A DNA stretch of 64,000 nucleotides from a bacterium. Its GTDB lineage: Bacteria; Vulcanimicrobiota; Vulcanimicrobiia; Vulcanimicrobiales; Vulcanimicrobiaceae. The translations under genes were made by a program, and so were the position numbers. Under the pieces are notes generated by a model, which was given only the letters and a program-made list of their open reading frames with translations, was not told the origin of the DNA and searched no databases. Positions 33,974-42,697 of this stretch are shown piece by piece; within the stretch, counting starts at the first letter, position 1; the number at the start of each line of letters is the position of its first letter. Where the stretch lies: positions 148,390 through 212,389 of the forward strand of contig JAJZED010000002.1 of assembly GCA_021805775.1 (NCBI GenBank), read 5' to 3'.

Positions 33974-35156
33974 TGACGGCCCCCGGCGGCAGTTGCTGCT
34001 GGAGTTGCGCATCGACGCGGAGCATCTCCGAGCGAGCGTTCGATTGCGCGAGCATGACGCGCCCGAACATCGCCGAATCGTCGATGGCCAGTAACTTCGC
34101 GCATGCAAGCGCGATGCGGTGCGGTTCGTCGTTTCCGTCGAGCACCGGTGCGCTCGCGCTGCCGTCGAGCGTGGCGCGCAAGGTGCGGTCACCGATCGCA
34201 ACAAAGATCGGACGCGCAAAACTCGCTTCGATCTGCGAGACGATTTGCAAGACGTATCCGGGGGTAACGGTCACGCTCGCGAGATGCCTCGCGGTTGGAA
34301 TGCCGTAGGCGTGCAGCGCCGCCGCCACTTCATTTGCCCGGTCGATATTCTCTTCTTCATCGACAAAAATTGCGGCAACCCCCGGGCGCATCGCCGGAAA
34401 GTTTCCAACGAACTCGGCGACCTGTTCGTACGCGGTTTTTACGCGAGCGAGCCCAACTTCGTCGACGGGATCGAGATTTCGATAGATCTGCTTATCGAGC
34501 ATCTGGTCTTCATGCCCGTGCCGCCATATACGCCACGAATCATTATCGATCACGTCGGCAATGACGAGTTGCCCTTGGTTCTCTCCACCGATCAGGCGAC
34601 CGAATTCGATCTTCAAGTCGACGAGCAGAACGTCGCGATGCCGCCATGCATGGGCGAGGATTTCGAACGTGAGCCGAGCGATCTCGCTCATCGCACCGAT
34701 CTCATTTGGCGAAGCAATCCCGCGTGCGGCTATCTCTTCGGGCGCGATGAGCGGATCGTGGTTGGCATCGTCTTTAAGAAAGAATTCGGTTACCCGAGGA
34801 ACCAAGATCGATCCGCGTTGAAGGCCCGCATGCCGACGTGCAAACGAGCCGGCCGCGACTCCACGAACCACGACCTCGAGAGGAATCATCGAGCAGCGGC
34901 GCACCAACATCTCGTTGTCGTCGTCGTCCTCACCGCCGTTGAGAAAATGCGTCGGCAGACCGCAGAGATTGAGCAAGCGGAAGACGCGGGAGGTCGTTTG
35001 AGCGGCGAGGCGTCCCTTGCCGGGAATCTCGTCGCGTCGCGCGCCGTCCCCGGCGGTGATCGCGTCGCCTTGCGCGACGACGAGTTGGTCGGGAGAGCTT
35101 GGAACCTCGTAGAGAACCTTCGTCTTACCGCGGGCGATCTCGATTCCTTTATCCAC
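33966..35156 (-). CDS. purC: SAICAR synthetase fused to a degenerate PurE-like domain
   Basis: Residues ~1-255 are PurC, ligating aspartate to CAIR: 'IEIARGKTKVLYEVP', 'GKGRLAAQTTSRVF', 'IPLEVVVRGVAAGSFARRH', 'LLVDLKIEFGRL' and 'ADVIDNDSWRIWRHG', the last strikingly like animal PAICS. Residues ~270-396 follow the PurE half of PAICS ('FGIP...VAVAGRS'-like: 'YGIPTARHLASVTVTPGYVL', 'PIFVAIGDRTLRATLDG'). But the G-S-x-S-D loop reads 'IFVDEEEN' and the SAH/HRTP histidine is absent. GTG start at 35154-35156, GGAGG upstream. Overlaps purL by 8 bases. Confidence 0.88.
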   Translation of the reverse strand: MDKGIEIARGKTKVLYEVPSSPDQLVVAQGDAITAGDGARRDEIPGKGRLAAQTTSRVFRLLNLCGLPTHFLNGGEDDDDNEMLVRRCSMIPLEVVVRGVAAGSFARRHAGLQRGSILVPRVTEFFLKDDANHDPLIAPEEIAARGIASPNEIGAMSEIARLTFEILAHAWRHRDVLLVDLKIEFGRLIGGENQGQLVIADVIDNDSWRIWRHGHEDQMLDKQIYRNLDPVDEVGLARVKTAYEQVAEFVGNFPAMRPGVAAIFVDEEENIDRANEVAAALHAYGIPTARHLASVTVTPGYVLQIVSQIEASFARPIFVAIGDRTLRATLDGSASAPVLDGNDEPHRIALACAKLLAIDDSAMFGRVMLAQSNARSEMLRVDAQLQQQLPPGAVIA

Positions 35157-35157
35157 G

Positions 35158-36588
35158 TTATTCCTCCGCCGGACTGTGAGCGACGATGCGTTGTTGCGGA
35201 AATTTCGGAAGTGCGTCGATCTGCTCGGCGACCATGCGCGCGCGCCGCGCCGCAAGCCCGACGTGCCCCGTTGGGTCGAGCGAACGACGGATCTCGGCGG
35301 GGTCGATGAACTCCGTGAGCGATCGGTCGCCCGAGAGCAGCGTCGCCAACGGATTATCTTCTCCCCGAGCGAGGGCATCCCACGCTTCCATCGCTCGCCC
35401 GCGCAAGGTTTCGTGCAGTTCCTGGCGGTCGCCGCCCGCGCGCGCAGCTTCCATCATCACTCGTTCGGTGCCGGCAAACGGCCCGTAGGTGCGAACGTTT
35501 TGTGCGATGCGCCGTTCGTCGATGCGCAACCCGCGCACCACTCGCAATGCAAGCGAGAGTATCTCGTCAACGCAGAGCAGCGCCTCGGGAATCGTCGTGC
35601 GACGGTTTGCGCTATCGTCGAGCGTGCGTTCGAGGTAGTTGGTGGCGGCATTCTGCCACGCGACGTCGGCGTAAGCGGGCAAGAGACGCGCCAGCGAATC
35701 GATGCGTTCGCAGAGAATCGGATTGCGCTTGAAGGGCATCGCGCTGCTTCCAACCTGCGCGCTACCGAAGGGCTCCGCAAGTTCGCCAAACGGCGGAGCG
35801 CTAAGAATGCGTATATCGGCTGCGAATTTCGAAAGCGAGGTGCCGATTCCGGCGAGTGCGCTCAGTAAAAGATAGTCGAGCTTCCGCGTGTAGGTCTGCG
35901 TGCTCGCCGCACGTGCCTCGAGGCCGAAGTGGCCGAGCACCTCGCGCTCGAGATCGATCGAGGCGCCCGCTCCGCCGAGCAGTTGTTCGTAGGATGCCGA
36001 GGTGCCGACGGCTCCGCGCAGCCCTTTCGTCGTCATCTGCGCGAAGACGTGACGAAGGTTCGCATCGTCGATGAGGAGATCTTGGGCGTAGATCGCGAAG
36101 CGATATCCCAACGTCGTCGGCTCTGCGGGCTGCAAATGCGTGAATGCCATGCAGAGGCGCTCTGCTTGCGAAGTAATACGCTCGGAAAAGGCAGCGAGCA
36201 ATTCGTGCAGATGCTCGCCGATGGTCGAGAGCGCGCGCCGAATGCGATAGGTCTCCACGGTGTCCTCGATATCCATCGAGGTCGCACCGAGGTGCAGTTT
36301 GCCGCCGCCGATGCGCGCCTGCGAAGCATAGACGCGAATCTCGGCCATGAGATCGTGGTGAATCGTGCGTTCGATTTCCAGCGCCGCCTCGATGTCGATC
36401 TCGTCGGCGTGCGCTCGCAGGTCGGCGAGTTCGGCCTCGCTGACGAGGCCATGCTTGGATTCGGCCTGCGCTAAGGCGATCCAAACCTCGCGCCAGAGCC
36501 GCCGCCGCGTTCGCTCCGAGAAGAGCGAGCGCACGTCTTTGCGACCGTACCTCCAAGAGAACGGCGAAGCATAACTGGAGTGATCCAT
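35158..36588 (-). CDS. purB: Adenylosuccinate lyase
   Basis: Cleaves fumarate from SAICAR and adenylosuccinate. It contains 'GATSMDIEDTVETYRIRRAL', 'FTHLQPAEPTTLGYR', and the signature loop 'VGSSAMPFKRNPILCERI' near residue 285. Length 476 from the ATG at 36586-36588. The reading frame continues upstream but with Arg-rich shadow sequence. It lies 77 bases after holA and 1 base before purC. Confidence 0.94.
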   Translation of the reverse strand: MDHSSYASPFSWRYGRKDVRSLFSERTRRRLWREVWIALAQAESKHGLVSEAELADLRAHADEIDIEAALEIERTIHHDLMAEIRVYASQARIGGGKLHLGATSMDIEDTVETYRIRRALSTIGEHLHELLAAFSERITSQAERLCMAFTHLQPAEPTTLGYRFAIYAQDLLIDDANLRHVFAQMTTKGLRGAVGTSASYEQLLGGAGASIDLEREVLGHFGLEARAASTQTYTRKLDYLLLSALAGIGTSLSKFAADIRILSAPPFGELAEPFGSAQVGSSAMPFKRNPILCERIDSLARLLPAYADVAWQNAATNYLERTLDDSANRRTTIPEALLCVDEILSLALRVVRGLRIDERRIAQNVRTYGPFAGTERVMMEAARAGGDRQELHETLRGRAMEAWDALARGEDNPLATLLSGDRSLTEFIDPAEIRRSLDPTGHVGLAARRARMVAEQIDALPKFPQQRIVAHSPAEE

Positions 36589-36665
36589 GGGTGCTCGCCG
36601 CTGTTCGCTCCGCGCGTTGCCGCGGCCTCGTTCGCGGGGGGAGTTTTCAGGGCTCGCACCGTCCA

Positions 36666-37646
36666 TCAACGCAGGACGAGTTCGAGGCTGGTCCGCTCGA
36701 CGAGGAGGCGGAGATCCTCCGGGTCGCCCCCGGCGCGTCCGGTCACGATGCTTTCAATCCCGCGCAGGGCCCGCTCGTAGCCCGCTCGCGCCCGCCCCTC
36801 GCCGATCCGGCGAGCGATCGGCCTCAGCGCGCGCTCGCGCCAGGCCATCCGAGCGGGTAGGGCTCCGCCGGGGCGCGCCATCTCCCAGAGCATGGCATAT
36901 TCGTTGGCGAGGGCGGAGAGCAGCGGCATCGCCGCATTCCGCGGGTCGTGTTCGAAGCAATCGCCGAGGATCGAGAAGGCCTCGGCGACGCGCCCCTCGA
37001 CCAGCGCTCCCGCGAATCGATAGGGCTTGGGGTCGTCAACGGCAAGACTCTCCTGTTCGAGGTCGTCGAGCGTGATTTTCCGTCCCAACAGCGCGAGCTT
37101 CGAGAGATCGTTGCGAATGCTCGCGAGATCGCTCTCCGAGCGCGATAGGTGGGCGAGCACCTGCCGCTCGGCCTCGGCTCCGGCAGAGGCGAGTTCCTCG
37201 GCGACGAAGCGAGCGCGAATCTCTTCGTTGACCGTGCAATCGATGCGCGATGCGCTGCGCCCGAGTTGCGAGCCGATCGATGCCGGACGTGCCGAGCGCG
37301 GCGCGAGCAGATCGCAGATCACCAGCAGGTTCTCACCATCGGCAAAACGTTGCGCGAGTTCGACCAACGCGCGCCGCGGTGCCGCCTTCGCACTCTGCGC
37401 TTCGTTGACGATGACGAGCCGTCGTGGAGCGAGAAACGGCATCGCCGAGATCGCTTCTTCGATCTGCGCGCAGTCGTCAACGCTTTCGAGCGTTACGCCG
37501 CTACAGTTGAGCGCGCGAACGTCGTCGGCGAGCTCCCGCGCGAGGATTGCATCGCGCACGCGCTCGGCAAGAAGTCGATCGGTTCCTTCGATAACGACGA
37601 TTGCTCCGAGTTTGGAAGTGCCGTCTAAAAAATCGTAGGCTTTCAC
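36666..37646 (-). CDS. holA: DNA polymerase III delta subunit
   Basis: Clamp-loader subunit. Typical HolA layout: N-terminal AAA-like domain without Walker A ('AIVVIEGTDRLLAERVRDAI' and 'PFLAPRRLVIVNEAQSAK'), middle 'SRSESDLASIRNDLSKLALL' (the conserved L-x-x-E/I-x-K-L pattern) and a C-terminal helical collar. Length 326 is normal. The ATG overlaps the mtnA stop (ATGA). Confidence 0.87.
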   Translation of the reverse strand: MKAYDFLDGTSKLGAIVVIEGTDRLLAERVRDAILARELADDVRALNCSGVTLESVDDCAQIEEAISAMPFLAPRRLVIVNEAQSAKAAPRRALVELAQRFADGENLLVICDLLAPRSARPASIGSQLGRSASRIDCTVNEEIRARFVAEELASAGAEAERQVLAHLSRSESDLASIRNDLSKLALLGRKITLDDLEQESLAVDDPKPYRFAGALVEGRVAEAFSILGDCFEHDPRNAAMPLLSALANEYAMLWEMARPGGALPARMAWRERALRPIARRIGEGRARAGYERALRGIESIVTGRAGGDPEDLRLLVERTSLELVLR

Positions 37647-38674
37647 GCCCGAGTGCTTTCGCTGTGGAGCAGCGCCGACCAGTGCGGACGGCCGGCGAGC
37701 CCGGCGATGCTTTCGCCATAGGGTGGGCGCAAAATACCGTATTCGGTAATAAAGGCAGCGACGAGGTGCCCCGGCGTCACGTCGAACGCCGGATTAAAAA
37801 CCACCGCGTCCTCCGGGGCGACGAGCCGTCCGCCCAACGACGTTACCTCCGATGGAGCTCGTTCTTCGATTGGGATCTCCGCGCCCGACGCGAGCGCGAA
37901 ATCAAACGTCGAACGCGGTGCGGCGACGTAAAACGGTATATTATGGTGAGCGGCCAGAATTGCAAGATTGTAGGTGCCGATTTTATTTGCGGTGTCGCCG
38001 TTACGGGCAATGCGATCCGCGCCGACGATCACCGCATCGACGCGACCGCGCGCCATCGAAATCGCCGCCGCGGCATCGACCTGTAAGGTCGCATCGAGGC
38101 CGGCGCGCCGACACTCGAGATAGGTCAAGCGCGCCCCTTGCAAAAGCGGGCGCGTCTCATCGACGAGTACGTGCGGCGCGAGCCCGGCTCGCTGCGCGGC
38201 GATCAATACGCCGAGTGCCGTGCCGTAGCCGGCGGTCGCTAACGGCCCGGTGTTACAGTGCGTCAGAACCCGCGCGCCTTTGGAAAACAACGCGATTCCG
38301 TTTTCGCCGATCGCCGCATCGATCGAGCGTTGTTCGGCGTGTATCGCAAGGGCCTCGGCGAGCATGTCATCGGATGCGCGAACCCGATCGACCGCCCACG
38401 CGAGATTCACAGCGGTCGGTCGCGCCGAGCGAACGCGATCCGCGGCCGCGGCGAAGGCGTCGTCATCGATCTCCCGCGAACGGAGCACGGCGATTCCGTA
38501 GGCGGCAAACACCCCGATGCACGGAGCACCGCGAACGGCGAGCGATGCAATCGCTCCGACGATTTCCTCGCAGTTCCGCGCCGGTTCGTAACGAATCTCG
38601 CCGGGCAGTAGTCGCTGGTCGAGGTACTGCAGCACCCCGTCCTCGAAGCGGACGGCTTCAAGCACGTCGTTCAT
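37643..38674 (-). CDS. mtnA: S-methyl-5-thioribose-1-phosphate isomerase
   Basis: Methionine salvage enzyme of the eIF2B-like fold. 'LPGEIRYEPARNCEEIVGAI', 'LAVRGAPCIGVFAAYGIAV', 'VLTHCNTGPLATAGYGTALG' (catalytic Cys), 'DETRPLLQGARLTY', 'VIVGADRIARNGDTANKIGT' (catalytic Asp) and 'FNPAFDVTPGHL'. 343 residues from the ATG overlapping the ribH stop. Other mtn genes are not in the window. Paralogy with ribose-1,5-bisphosphate isomerase is possible but the motifs favour MtnA. Confidence 0.92.
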   Translation of the reverse strand: MNDVLEAVRFEDGVLQYLDQRLLPGEIRYEPARNCEEIVGAIASLAVRGAPCIGVFAAYGIAVLRSREIDDDAFAAAADRVRSARPTAVNLAWAVDRVRASDDMLAEALAIHAEQRSIDAAIGENGIALFSKGARVLTHCNTGPLATAGYGTALGVLIAAQRAGLAPHVLVDETRPLLQGARLTYLECRRAGLDATLQVDAAAAISMARGRVDAVIVGADRIARNGDTANKIGTYNLAILAAHHNIPFYVAAPRSTFDFALASGAEIPIEERAPSEVTSLGGRLVAPEDAVVFNPAFDVTPGHLVAAFITEYGILRPPYGESIAGLAGRPHWSALLHSESTRA

Positions 38675-39141
38675 AATGCGAGCAGGCACGCCGCCGCAAA
38701 GCCCGCGTCGTATCCCTTATCGCCGCGCGCCGGATCCGCCCGTTCCTCGGCCTGGGCGAGCGTCTCGGTCGTCAACACCCCGAAGCCGACCGGAGCGCCG
38801 GTGCGCAGTTGAACCTCCATTAATCCGCGCGCGCACTCCCCGGCAACGAAATCGAAATGCGGCGTCTCGCCGCGAATAACGACTCCCAGGGCGACGACGG
38901 CGTCGGCCTCGCCATCCTGCAATACTTTGAGCGCTGCGAGCGGAAGTTCGTAGCATCCCGGAACTTCGTACAAGCGAATCTCGCTTTCGCGAACGCCGCA
39001 ATCGCGCAACGCTCGTCTCGCTCCGTCGAGCATCTGCTCGGTAAGAGCGAAGTAAAAGCGCGCGACGATAACGGCAAAACGTTTGCCCGCGCACGATGGC
39101 ACGGGCAAACGTCGAAGCGTCGATCGATCGCCGGGTTTCAC
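38671..39141 (-). CDS. ribH: 6,7-dimethyl-8-ribityllumazine synthase
   Basis: Penultimate riboflavin step. 'RFAVIVARFYFALTEQMLDG', 'EVPGCYELPLAALKVLQ', 'VVALGVVIRGETPHFDFVAGE' (catalytic His) and 'GVLTTETLAQAEERAD'. 156 residues. The ATG overlaps the ribBA stop (ATGA), so ribBA-ribH-mtnA-holA are translationally linked. Confidence 0.95.
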   Translation of the reverse strand: MKPGDRSTLRRLPVPSCAGKRFAVIVARFYFALTEQMLDGARRALRDCGVRESEIRLYEVPGCYELPLAALKVLQDGEADAVVALGVVIRGETPHFDFVAGECARGLMEVQLRTGAPVGFGVLTTETLAQAEERADPARGDKGYDAGFAAACLLAL

Positions 39142-40559
39142 GATGCCGGTGCGTTCTGAACCGATTCGTCGAAAAGATGGCCGAGCTTCGAACGCTTCGT
39201 TCCCATGTACCGACGGTTGAACGGCGTCGGCGTCGTTTCCATAGGAACGCGCTCGACGATCTTCAGCCCGTATCCCTCGAGTCCGAAGATCTTGCGTGGA
39301 TTGTTGGTGATGAGTTTCAGTTCTTTAATTCCGAGGTCGACGAGGATTTGCGACCCGATGCCGTAGTCGCGTTTATCGACCGGCAATCCGAGCGCCAAAT
39401 TCGCTTCGACCGTATCGGCGCCGTTATCCTGCAGTTGGTACGCACGCAGTTTGTTGGCAAGGCCGATGCCGCGCCCTTCTTGGCGAAGATAGAGCAGCAC
39501 TCCGCGCCCGGCATCGGCGATCATCCGCATCGCGCCGTCGCGCTGCGCCGCGCAGTCGCAACGAATCGAATGCAGCGCATCGCCGGTCAGGCATTCGCTG
39601 TGTACGCGCACGAGAATATCTTTGCCGTCACCGATCTCGCCCATAATAAGCGCGACGTGTGTATTTTCATCGACGGAGGTCTCGTAGGCGATGCCGCTCC
39701 AGAGCCCGTAGGTCGTGGGAAGCGAAAATTCGGCGACGCGCGTGACGAGTTGTTCGGTTTTCATACGGTAAGCGATAAGCTCCCTAACGGTGACAAGCTT
39801 CATGCCGTGATGATCGGCAAAGGCTCGTAACCCGTCACGTCGCTCCATCGTTCCATCTTCGGCCATGATCTCGCAGATAACGCCCGCCGGTGCGAGCCCC
39901 GCAAGCCGGGCGAGATCGACCGAGGCCTCGGTCTGACCGGCCCGCACCAGCACGCCGCCTTCGCGCGCGCGCAACGGAAACATGTGTCCGGGGCGCAGAA
40001 AATCCGCCGGCGCCGCATGAGGATCGAGCAACTTCAGAATCGTCGCCGCGCGATCGTGCGCCGATATTCCCGTCGTCGTGATGCCGCGCGCCTCGACCGA
40101 TACGGTAAAGGCGGTTTCATGGACGGCGGTGTTATCGCTTACCATCATCGGTATCTCGAGCTCGTCGAGTCGCGCGCCGGTCATCGCGATGCAGATCAAC
40201 CCGCCCGCTTCCTTGCGCATAAAATTGATCGCTTCGGGGGTAATTTTCTCGGCGGCCATCACGAGGTCGCCTTCGTTCTCGCGGTCCTCGTCGTCGAGGA
40301 CGACGACCATCTTCCCGGCGAGAATATCGGCGATCGCCTCCTCGATGGGGTCGGTCACCGAGGCTCGCTCGACTCTCGGCGTGGCGAGTTCGGGGAGCGT
40401 CAGGGAGAGCCGCTCGAAGGTTTGATAGGAGGGCTGGCGCCGCCCGGCGCGCAGCAGCGAGATCGCCGACTCGGTGACGCCGGAGCGCGTGGCGAGCTCG
40501 GCGGCGCTCATACGGCTGCTCTCGAGGGCGGCATTGAGCCGTTCGGCAAAGCTCGACAT
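39138..40559 (-). CDS. ribBA: XRE-type HTH fused to RibB-RibA (DHBP synthase / GTP cyclohydrolase II)
   Basis: Residues 1-~62 form a helix-turn-helix of the XRE type ('SRMSAAELATRSGVTESAIS', then 'RAGRRQPSYQTFERLS'). Residues ~72-270 are DHBP synthase ('VVLDDEDRENEGDLVMAAE', 'TTTGISAHDRAATI'). Residues ~275-465 are GTP cyclohydrolase II: zinc Cys in 'SECLTGDALHSIRCDCAAQ', 'YLRQEGRGIGLANKL' and 'YGIGSQILVDLG'. The HTH suggests a protein that makes the first riboflavin precursors and may bind DNA, possibly its own promoter. The ATG is 6 bases after a good -10, so the message is probably leaderless. Confidence 0.92.
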   Translation of the reverse strand: MSSFAERLNAALESSRMSAAELATRSGVTESAISLLRAGRRQPSYQTFERLSLTLPELATPRVERASVTDPIEEAIADILAGKMVVVLDDEDRENEGDLVMAAEKITPEAINFMRKEAGGLICIAMTGARLDELEIPMMVSDNTAVHETAFTVSVEARGITTTGISAHDRAATILKLLDPHAAPADFLRPGHMFPLRAREGGVLVRAGQTEASVDLARLAGLAPAGVICEIMAEDGTMERRDGLRAFADHHGMKLVTVRELIAYRMKTEQLVTRVAEFSLPTTYGLWSGIAYETSVDENTHVALIMGEIGDGKDILVRVHSECLTGDALHSIRCDCAAQRDGAMRMIADAGRGVLLYLRQEGRGIGLANKLRAYQLQDNGADTVEANLALGLPVDKRDYGIGSQILVDLGIKELKLITNNPRKIFGLEGYGLKIVERVPMETTPTPFNRRYMGTKRSKLGHLFDESVQNAPAS

Positions 40560-40565
40560 GAGCGA

Positions 40566-40594
40566 ACGCTACGCCCAGTCTTTTCAGTTGTCAA
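40566..40594 (-). promoter_or_regulatory. Promoter of ribBA (leaderless)
   Basis: On the minus strand: -35 TTGACA (40594-40589), 17-base spacer, -10 TAGCGT (40571-40566), then TCGCTC and the ribBA ATG. Perfect -35 and ideal spacing. No room for a Shine-Dalgarno. Confidence 0.75.
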
Positions 40595-40605
40595 GCGACT
40601 TTTAC

Positions 40606-40621
40606 GGCGCCGGGGGCGCCG
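40606..40621. terminator. GC-rich hairpin after the alcohol dehydrogenase gene
   Basis: GGCGCC-GGG-GGCGCC inverted repeat just after the stop at 40627, followed on the minus strand by GTAAAA. No clear T run, so it may be only a weak terminator or an operator upstream of the ribBA promoter. Confidence 0.35.
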
Positions 40622-40626
40622 CCGGG

Positions 40627-41652
40627 TTAGAACGTGAGAATCGGCTTGACGCAGCGGGCAGCGCGAAGATCGGCGTACGCGGCCTCGACCTCGCCGAACG
40701 GGCGGATCGATGCGCCGAGGCGCTCGGCGCTCACCACCCCCGCCGCGAGGAAACCGAGCGCGGAGCGCGTGTCGTCGGGGCCGCAGGAATAGCTCGCGAT
40801 GAGCCGCCGGTCGCCGAAATAGAATGCTGCCGGATCGATATCGATGGTCGCGCCCGGCTCGAGCGGCGTGAACATGAGCACGCGGCCGCCCGGCGCGCAA
40901 GCATCGAACGCCGCGCGAAGCACCGCGCTGCTTCCCGGCCCGCAGATGACGAGATCGGCTCCACCCCGCTCCCCCCACGCGGCGAGCGCCTCCGGCAGCT
41001 CCTCGGGGGAGACTGCGCGCGCACCCATTCCTCGCGCGAGATCGCGCCGCGGCGCGATCGGATCGCTTCCGAGCACCTCGGCGCCCGCGTGCCGCGCGAG
41101 CGCAACGTGCATGAGCCCCATCACCCCTAAGCCGATGCAAAGAACGCGATCGCGCGCTTCGAGCCCGACTCGACGCATCGATTTGACCACGCACGCCAGC
41201 GGTTCGACGAGCGAGCCGTCAACGTACGAGAGCGTCGCCGGAAGGCGCAACGTATCGCCGAGGTTTTCGCGCGGAACGCGAAAATATTCCGCAATCGCTC
41301 CCGGATCGATTCGCGTCGCCCGCCACGTCGCGCACTGCACGTACTCGCCGCGCGCGCAGAACGGGCACGAAAAACACGGTGCGTGGTGATGGACGAAAAC
41401 ACGATCGCCGGGCGCAAACGGCCGCCCCGATTCATCGAGCGGCGCATCGCCGGGCCCGACGGCGACGATCTCACCTGCAGGCTCGTGCCCTAAGACGAGC
41501 GGAGCCTTGCGCTCGACGTACCAGGCCATGATATCGCCGGTACAGATGCCGGCGGCTTGCGTGCGGATCAACAATTCGCCGGGGCCGAGTTTCGGAACGG
41601 CCATGCGTTCGATACGAATATCGTCGACGCTGCGAAGCATCGCCACCTGCAT
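40627..41652 (-). CDS. Zinc-dependent alcohol dehydrogenase (MDR family) 1
   Basis: Medium-chain dehydrogenase. Catalytic-zinc ligands 'AGICTGD' (Cys) and 'VLGHEPAGEI' (His-Glu); structural zinc 'CFSCPFCARGEYVQC' (four Cys). The Rossmann segment 'VLCIGLGVMGLMHVALARHA' is NAD(P)-binding. About 341 residues from the ATG at 41650-41652; a TTG at 41685 would overlap the next gene, and an ATG at 41640 is also possible. Substrate unknown. Threonine/sorbitol dehydrogenase-like enzymes are the nearest general class. Confidence 0.82.
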   Translation of the reverse strand: MQVAMLRSVDDIRIERMAVPKLGPGELLIRTQAAGICTGDIMAWYVERKAPLVLGHEPAGEIVAVGPGDAPLDESGRPFAPGDRVFVHHHAPCFSCPFCARGEYVQCATWRATRIDPGAIAEYFRVPRENLGDTLRLPATLSYVDGSLVEPLACVVKSMRRVGLEARDRVLCIGLGVMGLMHVALARHAGAEVLGSDPIAPRRDLARGMGARAVSPEELPEALAAWGERGGADLVICGPGSSAVLRAAFDACAPGGRVLMFTPLEPGATIDIDPAAFYFGDRRLIASYSCGPDDTRSALGFLAAGVVSAERLGASIRPFGEVEAAYADLRAARCVKPILTF

Positions 41653-41674
41653 CTCCGTCGGAATTATCGCGCGC

Positions 41675-42694
41675 TCAGGCTTCAATGGCGACCTTCAACC
41701 CAATTCCTTCATCGAGTGCGGCGAAGGCATCGACGATCCGGTCGAGCGGATAACGGTGCGAAATAAGGCGCGAGCAATCGAAAGCTCGTTCGCGCAATAA
41801 TGCAAAGGCGCCGGCGACCGCCCGCGGCGTAAAGTGAAACGGCGATACGAGCCGGACTTCATCGTAATGCAGGCGCGAGGCGACGAACGCAACCCGAGCC
41901 TCGGCGGGTAAGCCGCCGAAAAACGAGACGATGCCTCCACGGCGAACGAGCGAGGGCGCAAGCTCCCAAATCTCGGGCGTGCCCGTGCATTCGACGATTG
42001 CATCGACGCCGCGACCGCCGCTTCGCGCGCGCAACGCCGAAGCGGGATCGTCGACGCTTGCATCGACGGTCGCGAGCCCGAGCGCGGCGGCGAGTTCGAG
42101 CCGTTCGCGGCGGCGACCGATCAGCACGCTTTCGTGCCCGTCGCGTGCGAAGAGTAACGCATGGAGCAGCCCGAAACCGCCGTCACCGAAGACCGCGACG
42201 TTACTGCGACGCCGTAGCCCGAGCAGATCGCGCGAGTGAACGACGCAGGAGAGCGGCTCGAGGAACGCCGCTTCGGCAAACGATAACGACTCGGGTTTAT
42301 GGAACGCATTGCGCGTGAGAATGTGCTGCGGCACGACGATCGCGTCGGCATACGCTCCGAGGATCTTGCGCTCCATCACGCTTTCGCAGAGTTCTTCTTC
42401 ACCGGCCGCACACCAAAAGCAGATTCCGCATGGGGCCGAATGCACGCAGGCGATCGCCTCGCCGACGCGCCAGTCGCTCACTCCGGCACCGAGCGCGAGG
42501 ATCTCACCGGAAAACTCGTGCCCGAACGGCGTTGGGAAGGGCATCTGCGGATGTCCGCGACGGTACGCCTTCAGATCGGTCCCATCCGTTAGTGCGACGC
42601 GAACCGCGACGAGCGCTCCGCCCGGCGGCGGCTCCGGCGTCGCGACTTCGCGCAGTTCGATGCTGCGCGGTGCGACCAGCATCGCGACGCGCAC
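41675..42694 (-). CDS. Zinc-type alcohol dehydrogenase (MDR family) 2
   Basis: 339 residues from the GTG at 42692-42694. The structural-zinc segment is intact ('CGICFWCAAGEEELC') and 'PTPFGHEFSGEI' keeps the His-Glu. At the place where family members have C-G-T-D it reads 'LTDGTDLKAYRRGHP', so the catalytic-zinc Cys is replaced, apparently by Asp. Rossmann part 'VAVFGDGGFGLLHALLFARD'. Tandem with paralogue 1, forming a thioesterase-MDR2-MDR1 group inside the riboflavin cluster. Substrate unknown. Confidence 0.8.
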   Translation of the reverse strand: MRVAMLVAPRSIELREVATPEPPPGGALVAVRVALTDGTDLKAYRRGHPQMPFPTPFGHEFSGEILALGAGVSDWRVGEAIACVHSAPCGICFWCAAGEEELCESVMERKILGAYADAIVVPQHILTRNAFHKPESLSFAEAAFLEPLSCVVHSRDLLGLRRRSNVAVFGDGGFGLLHALLFARDGHESVLIGRRRERLELAAALGLATVDASVDDPASALRARSGGRGVDAIVECTGTPEIWELAPSLVRRGGIVSFFGGLPAEARVAFVASRLHYDEVRLVSPFHFTPRAVAGAFALLRERAFDCSRLISHRYPLDRIVDAFAALDEGIGLKVAIEA

Positions 42695-42697
42695 CGG

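Noticed and set aside
34119-35309. 396-residue plus-strand open frame opposite purC-purE
   Set aside because: Runs antisense across a gene with strong family motifs; composition and lack of motifs indicate a shadow.
40560-40626. FMN riboswitch upstream of ribBA, and upstream of the other rib genes
   Set aside because: The ribBA promoter leaves no 5' UTR; no RFN-like conserved blocks were found there or at the start of the comF-rib run.
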